Origin: Misgurnus anguillicaudatus
Taxonomy: Eukaryota > Chordata > Actinopteri > Cypriniformes > Cobitidae
NCBI RefSeq assembly: GCF_027580225.2
Contig: NC_073348.2
Location: 40,862,501-40,926,500, forward strand
Direction: 5' to 3'
DNA length: 64,000 nt
A model generated the notes under the pieces. That model was given only the letters and a program-made list of their open reading frames with translations, was not told the origin of the DNA and did not search any database. Of this stretch, positions 1-11,600 are shown piece by piece (position 1 is the first letter of the stretch; every line of letters starts with the position of its first letter). The position numbers and the translations under genes were made by a program.

Positions 1-48
1 TTTTTGACTACCAAAACATTTAAACATGCACATTCAGAATAAAAAAAT

Positions 49-222
49 TAGGGCTGCATAGCAATTAATCGCAACTAATCGTTTGCAGCGTAATAGTTTT
101 TTGTTTACATCGTATAGGTATTTATATATACACATTAATATTATATACAGTACATATATGATGTAAACAAAAACTTTTATTTTGCAAACAATTAGTTGCG
201 ATTAATCACTATCCAGCCCTAA
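49..222. mobile_element. short hAT-like MITE (AGGGCTGC / GATTAATCG family)
   Basis: Inverted termini TTAGGGCTGC and CAGCCCTAA enclose the subterminal ATTAATCGCAACTAATCG and its inverse. The same family recurs at 1430-1570, 21700-21990, 45876-46028, 46159-46311 and 46350-46622. The copy at 45876 has a perfect 8-bp target duplication, which argues for hAT. Confidence 0.7.
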
Positions 223-1429
223 TTTCAATTACAAACAATAATCCTAAAATAAGGTCGATGTAACCAATTAAAACAACACGTATTATTTAAGCAGTCAGTA
301 TCTGCGGCTCAGAGACCTTCAGCACTTTTATCAAAGCAAGGCCAAAACTGTGTGCTCTGAAACGGACGACTTACATGTCCATCACCGTGAAAATAAAAGA
401 AAAACAACCGTGTGAAAACTGACACACCTTTCCGCTGATCTGTCAATTACCTACTGGTTTTCCCATGATGTGAATAGCACCAGGCTGTTTGGTGATGGGA
501 AGGACATAATGCTGAGGACACACCCTGGAAAGCCAGCAGTCAGCTGCCCAATAATTACAAAGTAAAAATGCATTGCATTTCATAAAAACCAGAAAGCGGT
601 GCGATTAATTACTGTAAGATTTCAAGCCAAACATCTTATTTGCCAGAATCTGCACTGCAGTAAATGAGGGAGCAGAATATGGAAAGTTTCATTTCTTGAA
701 TAATTGAATAATTTTTACTATATGTTCAATCCAAACTCTATACATACGAGCGCAGTTACATCACAGCATGGTGCAGACAGATGGCCTTTATGAATTCATT
801 ATAAAGAAAAATATGCTTTGACAAACCTAAACTTGTAGTAGAGACGCAAAGTTTGACAGTTTAATGGTTAGCTATGGGCTTTTGACCTCTGAGCACAGAA
901 ACTACAGAAATGACCCATAAATAACCAAGTTAAAGTCTCTCTCTATATAAAACACAGGTGTGCTGTGTGTGACGCTCACTGACTTGTTTATGCTTTGTTT
1001 CATTCATTCCTTGCTGAAAAGCTTCTCTTGTTTAAAGGTTCGACAGGAATTCACCCACACCTGAACGCTTTTACTAGACACATTTACTAGACTACCATCA
1101 ACACTAAACCATTTTATGGTGCTGTTGTACTGTCTATCCTCACCGGCCCGGTCCAGGTTTTATATATAAATATGAATAGGGCCTACAGTACTTAAAGGTG
1201 CAGTGTGGAATTTTTTTAAAAGGATCTTAAGTCGCCATTTTGTGCCGCCATGATTCTACAGTAGCCATAAACGGCAAACTGCTCTACAAAGCGTGTTTTG
1301 TCACAACTGTATTTTGTCTTAAACAACAACATGTTTGTCCTGTGGTGGCTACCGTAGCTTCTCTATGCGCTTTAGTGAACGGTGGACTGAGACGCTGGTT
1401 GCAATTCACAGTCTCACTGCTAGATGTCG
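223..1429. other. no gene seen, plain AT-rich DNA
   Basis: I see no splice-supported frame or recognisable repeat here beyond scattered AT-rich runs. Confidence 0.6.
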
Positions 1430-1570
1430 CTTTAATACACACATTTTTTCTTAAAATTATACATGCATGTGTGTGTATTTATATACATAATTATTCTACA
1501 CAGTCAACAAACACATATATAAGATGTAAACAAAAACTTATTCGGTTTTATAGTTGTTACGCAGCCCTAG
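1430..1570. mobile_element. partial hAT-like MITE
   Basis: The right half of the AGGGCTGC family: internal TA-rich core, ATGATGTAAAC-like subterminal sequence and the terminus GCAGCCCTAG at 1561-1570. The left terminus is missing. Confidence 0.5.
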
Positions 1571-2306
1571 CTATCATGTCTATCACACAGTTATAATAAA
1601 GCCACGACATTTACTTCTCAAAACACCCTAAAGGCAGTTTCATGTCAAGTCACCTGTAGTTATATACAGTAGTGCTTTATACAATATATCATTAATAAAA
1701 GCAGCATTACAGTAAAGTTTACACACATAAACAACACTTCAAATTCAATGGCTTTTATATTTGCAACATTTGAACATTGGTTTCAATCTATTTCCTTTTA
1801 GGAAGTCTGTGTTAGTGAATAACATTACTCATCATTGTGCCGCTATTCTGCAAAGAAAACACCTGTGAAACCTCTTTCTGTTTGTATAAGATGATTATCA
1901 TGAAACTAACAATGCACTTCATAAAAACAACTACATATTTAACATTTTCCGTCCACGCGTCTGTCAGTAAGCAGTATAAATCTATGACAGCACGTGCATT
2001 TGACACCTGATCGATGTTAAATCTGCTCATAAAGTTTAAATAGGCATAAACACTTCTTCCCACATAACTCTTATCTAAAGCTTGTGTCGACACACCCTCT
2101 TAAACTTCTTCATGAGAACAAACACTTCCTCAATACTCACTAAACCGCTTTACTTTCAATACTACAGTAAAACGTTTTAACTAACAGTAAAGATGTTATA
2201 ACTCAACGACGGCCACTGAAACATCACTAAACAGATACACAAAGTTCATAGTTATTGTCTATTATTAATATTTAACGGTAAAATCACGCGTGTTTGTGTC
2301 ACTTAC
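1571..2306. other. no gene assigned
   Basis: A 93-codon minus-strand frame at 1812-2093 has no splice-site support and no recognisable similarity. Otherwise the sequence is featureless. Confidence 0.5.
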
Positions 2307-2483
<177 letters not shown>

Positions 2484-2725
2484 GTTTCTCAATCCGAAGG
2501 CGGCATCCTCCGGAGGTCGCATTTGCAGGCTACATACGTCACCAGTTTCAGAATATTAACAATTATAAAGTTGACTATTATTGTTAGTTAATCGTAAATT
2601 GTTGAAATATGCTTATGACTTGTGAATGTTATGCTCAGTTAACTTAAATAAACCACACTTGATGAAGTATGCAGCCTGCATATGCGACCCCCGGAGGATG
2701 CAGCCTTCGGATTGAGAAACGGCCA
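2484..2725. mobile_element. inverted-repeat MITE, CGTTTCTCAATCCGAAGG family
   Basis: The left arm begins at 2484 with GTTTCTCAATCCGAAGGC and ATCCTCCGGAGG; the right arm is its inverse (GCCTTCGGATTGAGAAAC) ending at about 2722. The arms are about 50 bp with a central spacer. No transposase is present. Confidence 0.75.
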
Positions 2726-5296
2726 GAAGATCAGACGTTCCCGCCACATCCGCCCATAACCGGGAAAATCCCTTAGCTGTTCTTACGTCACAAACACACA
2801 AACATACCCACATAAACACAAATATATATAAACACGTTTATCTCACCTTTATAAATTAGTGTGACAGCTCTTATATTCGATTCCCAGAGTGGTGCAGTAA
2901 TATAATGAGAAGTTTAGTGGTTAACGTTATGTAAATTGTGATTAAGCAAAAGGAAGCTTGGTCATTTGTTTAATTTGTTTACAGTTCTGTGCAAAACTAC
3001 AGGTGGATCTATTACTGTAAAACATCTGACCACAGACATTATCACTAATCTCCCGTTATTTAAACATGAATTATGTTAGTGGCACAATTATGACTAAGCT
3101 GATTTGTGGGTGAAAACTTGAGTTTAATCAATAGAGAGTTTAGTGTCGTTCTGTGCTGGTTAAACAGATTTTTATTCACGGAAAACATTAAATCTGATTG
3201 TGGTTAAACTCATATTCCTGTATATAAACATATTACTCTGAGCTATGTAAGCAGAGAGAGAGATGTTTTGATTTTAATGCCAGATCTTTGTGCAGAAAAG
3301 TCTGAATTTATTTCCTATATCGATGTTTTTTTATATGCCTACAATATTAAAATATCTGATGTATTAGGTGTTTTGTGATGTATTTATTATGCACTGATCC
3401 TAAGACTTTGTCAACTTACTGATATTAACTCTTTAGCTATGATCACAGCACGTCAGATGTATGCAGGGTGCGAGCGGCTGACGTCACGGTAAGTGACCCA
3501 ATGAAGGGTGACGTCATTCTTTCCTTTCGCTCTCTCGCTCTCTGCTTTGCCAATGATGGCCGTCAAGTTCCTCTTGTCTGAGGTCACATGGTAAGTCATT
3601 TCACAACATAACATCAGCATGTTAATGACTGTTGTGTGTTGTTTCTGTCTTTGCAGATGATTTGATTTGACCTGTCCTGTGTGTACCCTCAGCAGCAGAT
3701 TATGAAGGCAAGTACTTCCATCTAGTGGCCAAATTGTAGTAACACATGGCGTGTAATAAATGGTCCAGAAATATTTTACAGTAGTCTGTTGATACTGTCT
3801 TTGTTTGTAGTGAATTTTTTTTAAGGAAAAGAACGCATTGGTTAGAGTCAAAGTCACATGATGGTAAACTTTAAACAATCCTGCAGGGCTGCTGACTGAA
3901 CGTGCAGTTATATAATATGCATAAACCCAACTTTCACCATATTTGGATTTGTATGTTTGCACAGGATTAGGATTAGACGGGTCGAGTTATGGGTCAGTGA
4001 CCAGAAGAAGCTCTGAAGCGCAGTCTGTGTAAAGTGAACATGAATGAATTATTTGACATTCACAGAAATAGAAAGTGTGATGTTGACCTGTGATGGAGAT
4101 GTAAAGCAGTCTGGTTGACTGATCTATGAGTTGTATTAAAAGAGCTGGATGAGACTTTATACATGACAACAAAAGACTAAGAGAATTTATTGAATCTCTT
4201 ACACAGGAATATGAAATCAGAAACATCACAATAAAGGGACAACATTATGTTTTTCAGACATACACTATGATATTCTCTGATGTAGTATGGTAGGCCTAAT
4301 ATCTTCTAAACAAATATGGCAAATATCTTCATAAGTAACATTGAGGTTTATATGTTAACACATCATGTGACTGTTTTATGTAATGCTTTGACCTTTAGGC
4401 TTAACCTGAGGCTTTCAGTACTTGAATGAACAAATGCGCTCATTTCCAGATAAATGAGGAGTAATCCTGGAAATGTGGTCATTAAAATCATACTGGGCTT
4501 TTGTGCTTGATTTTCTTCACTTCTTTTAATCCACTGCAATATGAAATAAACCATTCTAAAACTTAAAAATAATAAATTATACAACATAGTGATGTTGGTA
4601 TAGTAGCCTTGTTCTTCTAAGGTTTAATTACACAGATTTTATTATAAATAAATTTATTTTATAAAATGTCATAAAACTGGGCCACCCCAAGCTGAGAACC
4701 ACTGACATAACCTGTCATGTGCCAAATATCTGTTAGGAATATAAAGGTAACTTGATGTGAGGTTTAGGTCGTGATTACACAAGTTCACATACACACAGAG
4801 ACTGGAGAAATGCTTTTAGCTATATGTCACTACAGTAAAGAAGTGAAGAATAAACAATAATTCACGGGAGACATGGGTGCGTAATTTAGAAATGTGACAC
4901 TTATTGAGCACATCATATGGTGCAGGAAAGTCACAGCGTGAAGTGAAGTTTACAATCTCAAGCTATATTGTATAATAAAAAAATAATTTCACTAAATTAA
5001 GAAACCTTTTTTGTCTCATTATGATGTGAGTTAATCTCTCTCAGTTAAACAATATTGTACACCTTGTAGTTTCGGTAGAAAGTTGTCTGTAAAGTGTCTT
5101 TATCCATATGGTAGAAGTGTAACTGTATTGTGAAAGGATCTTGTACAGTATCTCCACACATGGCATGAGTCGCATGAAGTTGAAGAAATTTCCCCTACTG
5201 GGCCACATTAATAACATCTCCAGTATTCAAGTGATGTTAAATCCAGAGGTCTTCACCTTTGATTGTCTCTTTAGAGAAGATCTTCAGGTCTCTGCT
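2726..5296. other. intergenic, no supported gene
   Basis: AT-rich sequence downstream of opn4x. It contains the presumed opn4x 3' UTR at the right end and an isolated minus-strand donor-like AAG|GTGAGA near 2844. The 169-codon minus frame at 3453-3962 lacks splice sites and similarity. Confidence 0.5.
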
Positions 5297-5611
5297 TCAC
5301 GACAGAAACTTCTGCACAGAATCTAAGAGCTCAGTTGAGGTCCTCAAGCCGAATATAAACTCATCTTCTCTGGTTTTCTCCTCCAGCAGATCCTTCTCAG
5401 ATGTGGGGCTGACCAGTGTGTGTGTGTCTTCATAAAAAGCCAAACCTTTGCTCCGGGGGCTTACAGAGACGCTGTCCTCCTGTCCTGTTAGGGAATCTTC
5501 CTCCTCCTCCTCCTCCTCTGGATTGTCTTTGGTCATGAGAAGAGGTACGGTGGACATGATGACAGACTCAGATATCATGTCAGGACCAGAACTTCTCAAA
5601 GAACGGCTAAG
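5297..5611 (-). CDS. opn4x: opn4x coding exon 9 (C-terminus)
   Basis: It encodes residues 414-517 and the TGA at 5299-5297. The content is low-complexity and Ser/Thr/Glu-rich, with a run of seven Glu and many potential phosphorylation sites, as is usual for melanopsin tails. The acceptor is CATTACAG|C. No convincing poly(A) signal was pinned down on the minus strand below 5297; the nearest AATAAA-like complements are in the AT-rich stretch near 4640. Confidence 0.82.
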   Translation of the reverse strand, partial: LSRSLRSSGPDMISESVIMSTVPLLMTKDNPEEEEEEEDSLTGQEDSVSVSPRSKGLAFYEDTHTLVSPTSEKDLLEEKTREDEFIFGLRTSTELLDSVQKFLS

Positions 5612-8600
5612 CTGTAATGGATGAAATTAAAAATGTTCATATATATGGATTAGTTATGATTAGTTATGGCAATTCCTTGTTTATACAGATGGCATTTGAT
5701 TAACTCCACCAAACTGTTGTATGTGCAAGTAAATAAGATACACATCTGTTCATATACCACAAGCAGTGTTTGCTGTAGAACTGGAGAAGACCTTACCGTC
5801 TCTTTACTGAAGTCTTCTCCTGAGCTTCCTTTCATCTTCATCTTGCCCTGTTGAGTCTTCAGCGTTTCATCTAGCAGCTGATTGGCTGATTGTGAATTTT
5901 TGACAAACTGACCCTCCTGGTCCATAGGATCTAACTCAACATCACTCCAGACCTACAACACATAGATGTGGTCATAAAAAGTGTTGCCATAACTTATTAT
6001 TGTAACCAACAGTGAGACACAGAGCAGTATAGCTGATTTTATAAATTGCCTGAGCAAATATTACTGTATAATATCAGAAACAAGAAAGAAAGTGTAAATA
6101 AGACCATAAAATACAAATACATAATCTGCCAAAAAAGCTTTTCATGTTGGCTAGGGTGACCATACGTGCCATTCTTCCCGGACGCGTCCTGGCCAGGATT
6201 TTGGGTTCATCTTCCAGAAGTCGTATTTGTCAACCTAATACATCATAGAGGATTATTATTATTATTACAGAAAAGCAACCGTTACATTTTAAGGTGAGAA
6301 TGAAACTATGATTGTATGTCTTACGTTTTTAACTCAATGGCATATGCGGCCAACAAATACAACTTCCGGAAGACGCACCGAAAACCTGGCCAGGACGTGT
6401 CCGGGAAGAATAGCACGTATGGTCACCCTAATGTTGGCAAAGTGGCAAGAGGAGCTCATTTAAATACTGCAGTACGTAATAGTAAATATAGCATTACTGG
6501 TGTTACATTAAAGGAGTCATATTATAAAATAAAATAAAAAGTAAAATAAATCTTTGGTGTCCCCAGAGTATGTATGTGAAGTTTTAGCTCAAAATAATTT
6601 AATAATATATAATAATTTATTGTAAGATGTTAAAATTGACACTTTGTAGTTGTGAACAATAATGTGTTCTTTTTGTGGGTGTGTCCTTTTAAATGCAAAT
6701 AAGCGGATAATGCACACACTGATCACCATAATGGTGGATTGTTTAAATTACAACTCAGTTGTGCTGTCAAATATTTTTTCCACTTTCTCTTTGCACTAAA
6801 TGGCATTGCTGTGGTTGAATGATGCAGATTAAGGGGTGATATTATTGTAATACATCTAAATGAGCTATTTTTTCACATGCTTGCAGAGAAAGTGTCAGAT
6901 TTAAAATAGTCACAGAACACAACAGGGGCCTCGCTACACATTTTTATATATTGGACTGTTTATTGGGCGAATATGTAAATGTATATATATTGTAAGAAAC
7001 GTCTACAGTATCTTCTCAAGGTAAAAGACAAACCGTGTCACCAGTAGAGATGGAGGAGACACACTGAAATCCAGAGGACGGTCTGCTGATCACAGGTTCT
7101 TTGAATGAAGACTCGCTGTTCGACACACAGATGAAGTCTTTACGTGATGACTGCGCTAGAAAATGCAAACATGGCACTTTCTCTGCAAGTGTGTCTCTGT
7201 AAGTTACAGTCACATATAAGGTTAAAAATATACACTGCATCATAGATCTTGTGTTCTAGTATAAACAAACACATATACAGTAAAGACTGGGGGTGGGTGG
7301 GCAATATGAGCTAAAATTCATATCAAGCTATTTTCCACTATTCAAAGTATCGGTATTATTGCCATATGAGAAAAACTACTTGGAATCACATTGTAAACTT
7401 TAGTTAAATTAATGGCAAAATTTGTATTTTTAACCTTATATAACTAGAAAAAGTGAGGGATTTGACATATACATTATAGTTTATTTTTTTTTCCGTTTCC
7501 ATTTTTTTTCTTCAAAAAATGCCATTGTGTGGATGGGCGTACTCATCTTTTTATGAATATAATGCATATTGTCACTGTCGGATTTAAACCTTGTGTCTTT
7601 AAATCCGCTACAGTACTTTTTCATAAAATGGAAAATATACAAATAAAACACATACAAAATATAAGAGATGTTTTTACAAAGATGCCTTTGAATTTATTTT
7701 GACAACAGCTTCAAACAAAGTGACCATTGTGCTTCTGGATTTTCCCTTTAGTCAATTTTTACATCATATTCATACTCTGCTAAATGACTAAAAGATACAC
7801 ATATTTCCTATTACATAAATTATTTTCTAATATACGAAGCTGCTCAGGGTGGCATTTTGCAGGGATCGGCACAGGGCAGCCACGAAAAAGAGACTAAATA
7901 CAACCGTGACCGGGTTTTACCTCTCATTTGCACGACACATCAATTGTTTCATGTGCACTCAGTTAATCAGGAGAGCGCATGCTGACATAAGAGACGGATG
8001 ACACACTACAAAAAATGCCTTTATTGCTTAATGTTTTTGTCTTGTTTTCAGGACAAATATATAAACATTCTTAAATCAAGATGCATTTTCTGGATGAGCT
8101 AAAATGACCTAAAAAAATACATCTAGTTTTTAGACAAAAAATATAAAATTTAAGTGAATTTAAAACAAGAAAAAAATCTGCCAATTGGGTATGAAAAAAA
8201 ATCTTAACTTAATTCACGAAAAATAAAAAATTCTCATTCTATTGGCAGATTTATTTGCTTGTTTTAAGCAAAATTCACTTAGATATTTATATTTTTTATA
8301 TTATGTTCTTGGGTCATTTTGCTCATCAAGAAAATACATCTTAATTTAAGAACTTTTATAAAATTTTAAGTAAGAAAGTCATTTTTTGCAGTGTAGTGTT
8401 AGAAGTTGAAAAGAGGACCAAATTAACAAACTATATAAATGCAAAAATAGTATTTATGAATATGTAACGGTATCAATGGTATTGCAAAATCCACATTATA
8501 AAGCAACACATTACCAGTAATCGCTTTCATACTGGTATATCTCCCACCCCTAATACCGACCTGTATTTGGAGCGTATGATGGCGTAGATGAATGGGTTAT

Positions 8601-11600
8601 ATATTGCTGATGCTTTAGCGATCACTGCAGGTACTGCCTTTGAGTACGGTGAAAGAACGTGGCTGTACCTTTAACAGAAAAACTAAAACATATCTGCTGA
8701 CCTGCATATGCTGTCATTTGGTGTGAAATTCTGGTAAGTGGTTAACCCACAAGCCTTTAAACTATGTGAACCAGTGTGTTATTCATGATCTACTAGAGGT
8801 CTCTCAACTTCACATAGCATTTCTATAAAAGGTTGTTTCTTTAGTGTGGAATTTACAAAGTCTCAGATCTTCTTCAAAGATAAAAACACTCTTCTCTTCT
8901 GCGTGGTTAAGCTATTTACATTTTGGCTTGATAGACTAAAAACAAATCAAACTATTTCTGTAAAGGATTAGATGCTTTACAAGCCAGCATAGTTCACAGT
9001 GATCTTACCCATGATCAAATATAAATATTCAATATGCATTAACTCAAAATAATCATGTAGTGTATGTGTATGGACCGCAATGGAAATAAGTCTTTGGGCT
9101 TTATTGTGTTATCCCTGACTATGTATTTTAATGTATGACTCAGAGCACTGCTTCATATTTTTTATATTGAAGTGGTCAAATAAAATCGATCAATCAATCA
9201 ACTAGTCATCATATATAGAAAATAAAGTGATAGTTACCCTGCCCAGGCAATAAGAGTGACACAGGCATATGGAGACCAGGACAACACAAAGACAATGATG
9301 ACCACAAACGCAATCTTTGCCAGCTTCCATTCTGTCTTGATGGACTGTTCCTGGGTCAGGGTGGTTTTCCTCATTTGACTTCCCATCTTCTCCACATCTC
9401 TGAACACACAGAAACATGGCAGAAATATTCTTGCAATGTTTTTCCGATTAAGTATAATACTGTACGCTCTACCTGCTGGCATTACGAATGGCGAGGAACA
9501 TGAAGATGTAGCAGTACGAGATGATTCCCAGAGGAATGAAGAAGACAAAACAGCAGAGCATCAGTGTGTAGCTTTTGTTCGCTGGAGTCGATGTCACGTA
9601 GTCCCACGTGCAAGAAGTCATGAGGCCTTCTGGAATATAAGAACCTGTCCGATAAACAGCAGACAATGAATAGAAACTCTGCACTGGATTAAGATAAAAA
9701 TTAAAAATGTGTGACTAACTCCATCCCAGAAGAGGTGCCAGACTCCAGGCCAGCGAGTAGATCCAGACCGTTAGGATGATGAGGAGCGTTCGACGTCTGG
9801 ATGTCCACTGAATGGACTGTAAGGGTTTGGTGATCACGACGTAGCGGTCGATGGAAATCGCCAACAGGTTAATCATGGATGTGATTCCGAACAACGCCCC
9901 GCAGAAGGCGTACATCTTACAACCTGGATGGAAAAGCAAAAGATGAATGTAAGATCTGTGAGAGAGATATATTGTCATGGATGGGTGGAGAACTAAAGAA
10001 AATCAGTTACCCATTTCACCAAACACCCATTCCTTGTATAAGCAGTTGACAAAGAAGATGGGCGATTGAGTGACGGCCATGAGAAGATCGCTCACCGCGA
10101 GGTTCATGATGAAGTAGTTTGGTGGCGTTCGCAGCTTCTTGTTACTAAAACATAAAATCATTTTACAGAAACTCTCATCTGCTCAGCAGAATAAATGAAG
10201 CATTGTTTCTCTCATTTGTCAAAAATATTTCATTTTTTCTCACATTATAAATATGAAAGTGATGCACTGACCAAAGTATGATAAAGCACACAAGCCCCTC
10301 AGTCGCAACCTGCCGGCAGTGAGACTCAAACCGGCAACTCTTGGTTTACTACAACTCTTTAACCATTAGGCCACAACTGTCCAAACCTGTGTTACTATTA
10401 GTCCTGACCACTAAAATCCAAGTTTCAGTGTGTATGAAAACGTAAATAAATGGTATAACCAAACACTCTTTATGTAAAAATACACACACGTAGATCATGT
10501 TGGACATTATGATGATTGTTCTGATTTGTGTTTCTCATGGACTCTTCTTTATTAGATCTCAAACAGAACAAACATGAACAAGACTTCCCGCTTTCAAAAT
10601 GTCAAAACAAAACAACTCCTATAATTCAACCGAGACTTCAGTATACATTGACATCATTGCTCTCAGCTGAAACTAAAAGAAGCTGTCAGTATACAATCAT
10701 GTGAATTAAGTAAAGATATTCAAATAAATCAGACAGATTCAGCAGTGATCTCACTTTAGTCATACAGTATAAGACATAAACCAATCATAATAAATAAAAT
10801 ATAAAGACTCTGTGATGGTCTACGCATGACCTTCGTGAAATACTTTTTACAAACAAGAAAAAACTACAAAATAGATCTCATCTGTGATTTATTATAATTG
10901 TTTACCAATCAGATTAAACAGAAAACAAACCAAGTGCTCTGTTTTTATAGGAAAAAGACATGAAAGATCTCAATAATGCCTCAAACAGTCAGAGATCTTC
11001 AATATAAACTTAAACATTATCTCACATTTAAACTTAATCTCATTTATTATTTCTTAAAACTTCTTAGGAGAAATATCCACAACCAAAGACAGCCTGACAG
11101 ACATTTTTACTTACACTATAAATATTTTAAAGAACTTGTTTCGTTTAGCAAAGCCATCATAATATAATCATTAATAAACAGTCGTTTAAACTTGAAAAGA
11201 TAAAATTGAATTTAGGTTTATTTTAATATTTTGCATGTTAATTTTATATCTATCATGACAAATTATATATCATTCTACACTGCAAAATTTTTTTTCAAGA
11301 AAAACATTTCTTAGTATTTTCGTCTTGTTTTCAGTAAAAATATCTAAAAATTCGTTAGATGCTTTTTCTTGATGAGCAAAATGACCAAAGAAAATAAGTC
11401 TAGCTTTTAGACCAAAAATATCAAATTTAAGTGATTTTGTGCATAAAACAAGCAAAAAAATCCCGAAAATTTTTCTTAAACACTAAATTCAAGAAAAACC
11501 CAAGAAAAATTAGCCCACCCCATTAGCAGATCTCCCTGCTAAGATTTTTTTTCTTGAAAATCATTTTTTGCAGTGTAAGAATGTTGTTTTCATATTTCAA

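Noticed and set aside
1812..2093. 93-codon minus-strand frame that looks protein-like
   Set aside because: No acceptor or donor at plausible positions and no similarity recognised; kept out of the gene list.
3453..3962. 169-codon minus-strand frame
   Set aside because: Composition and lack of splice sites or domains fit chance; intergenic.
10270..10380. tRNA gene on the minus strand
   Set aside because: A and B boxes are present but the cloverleaf arms do not pair and a SINE body follows; it is a SINE head.
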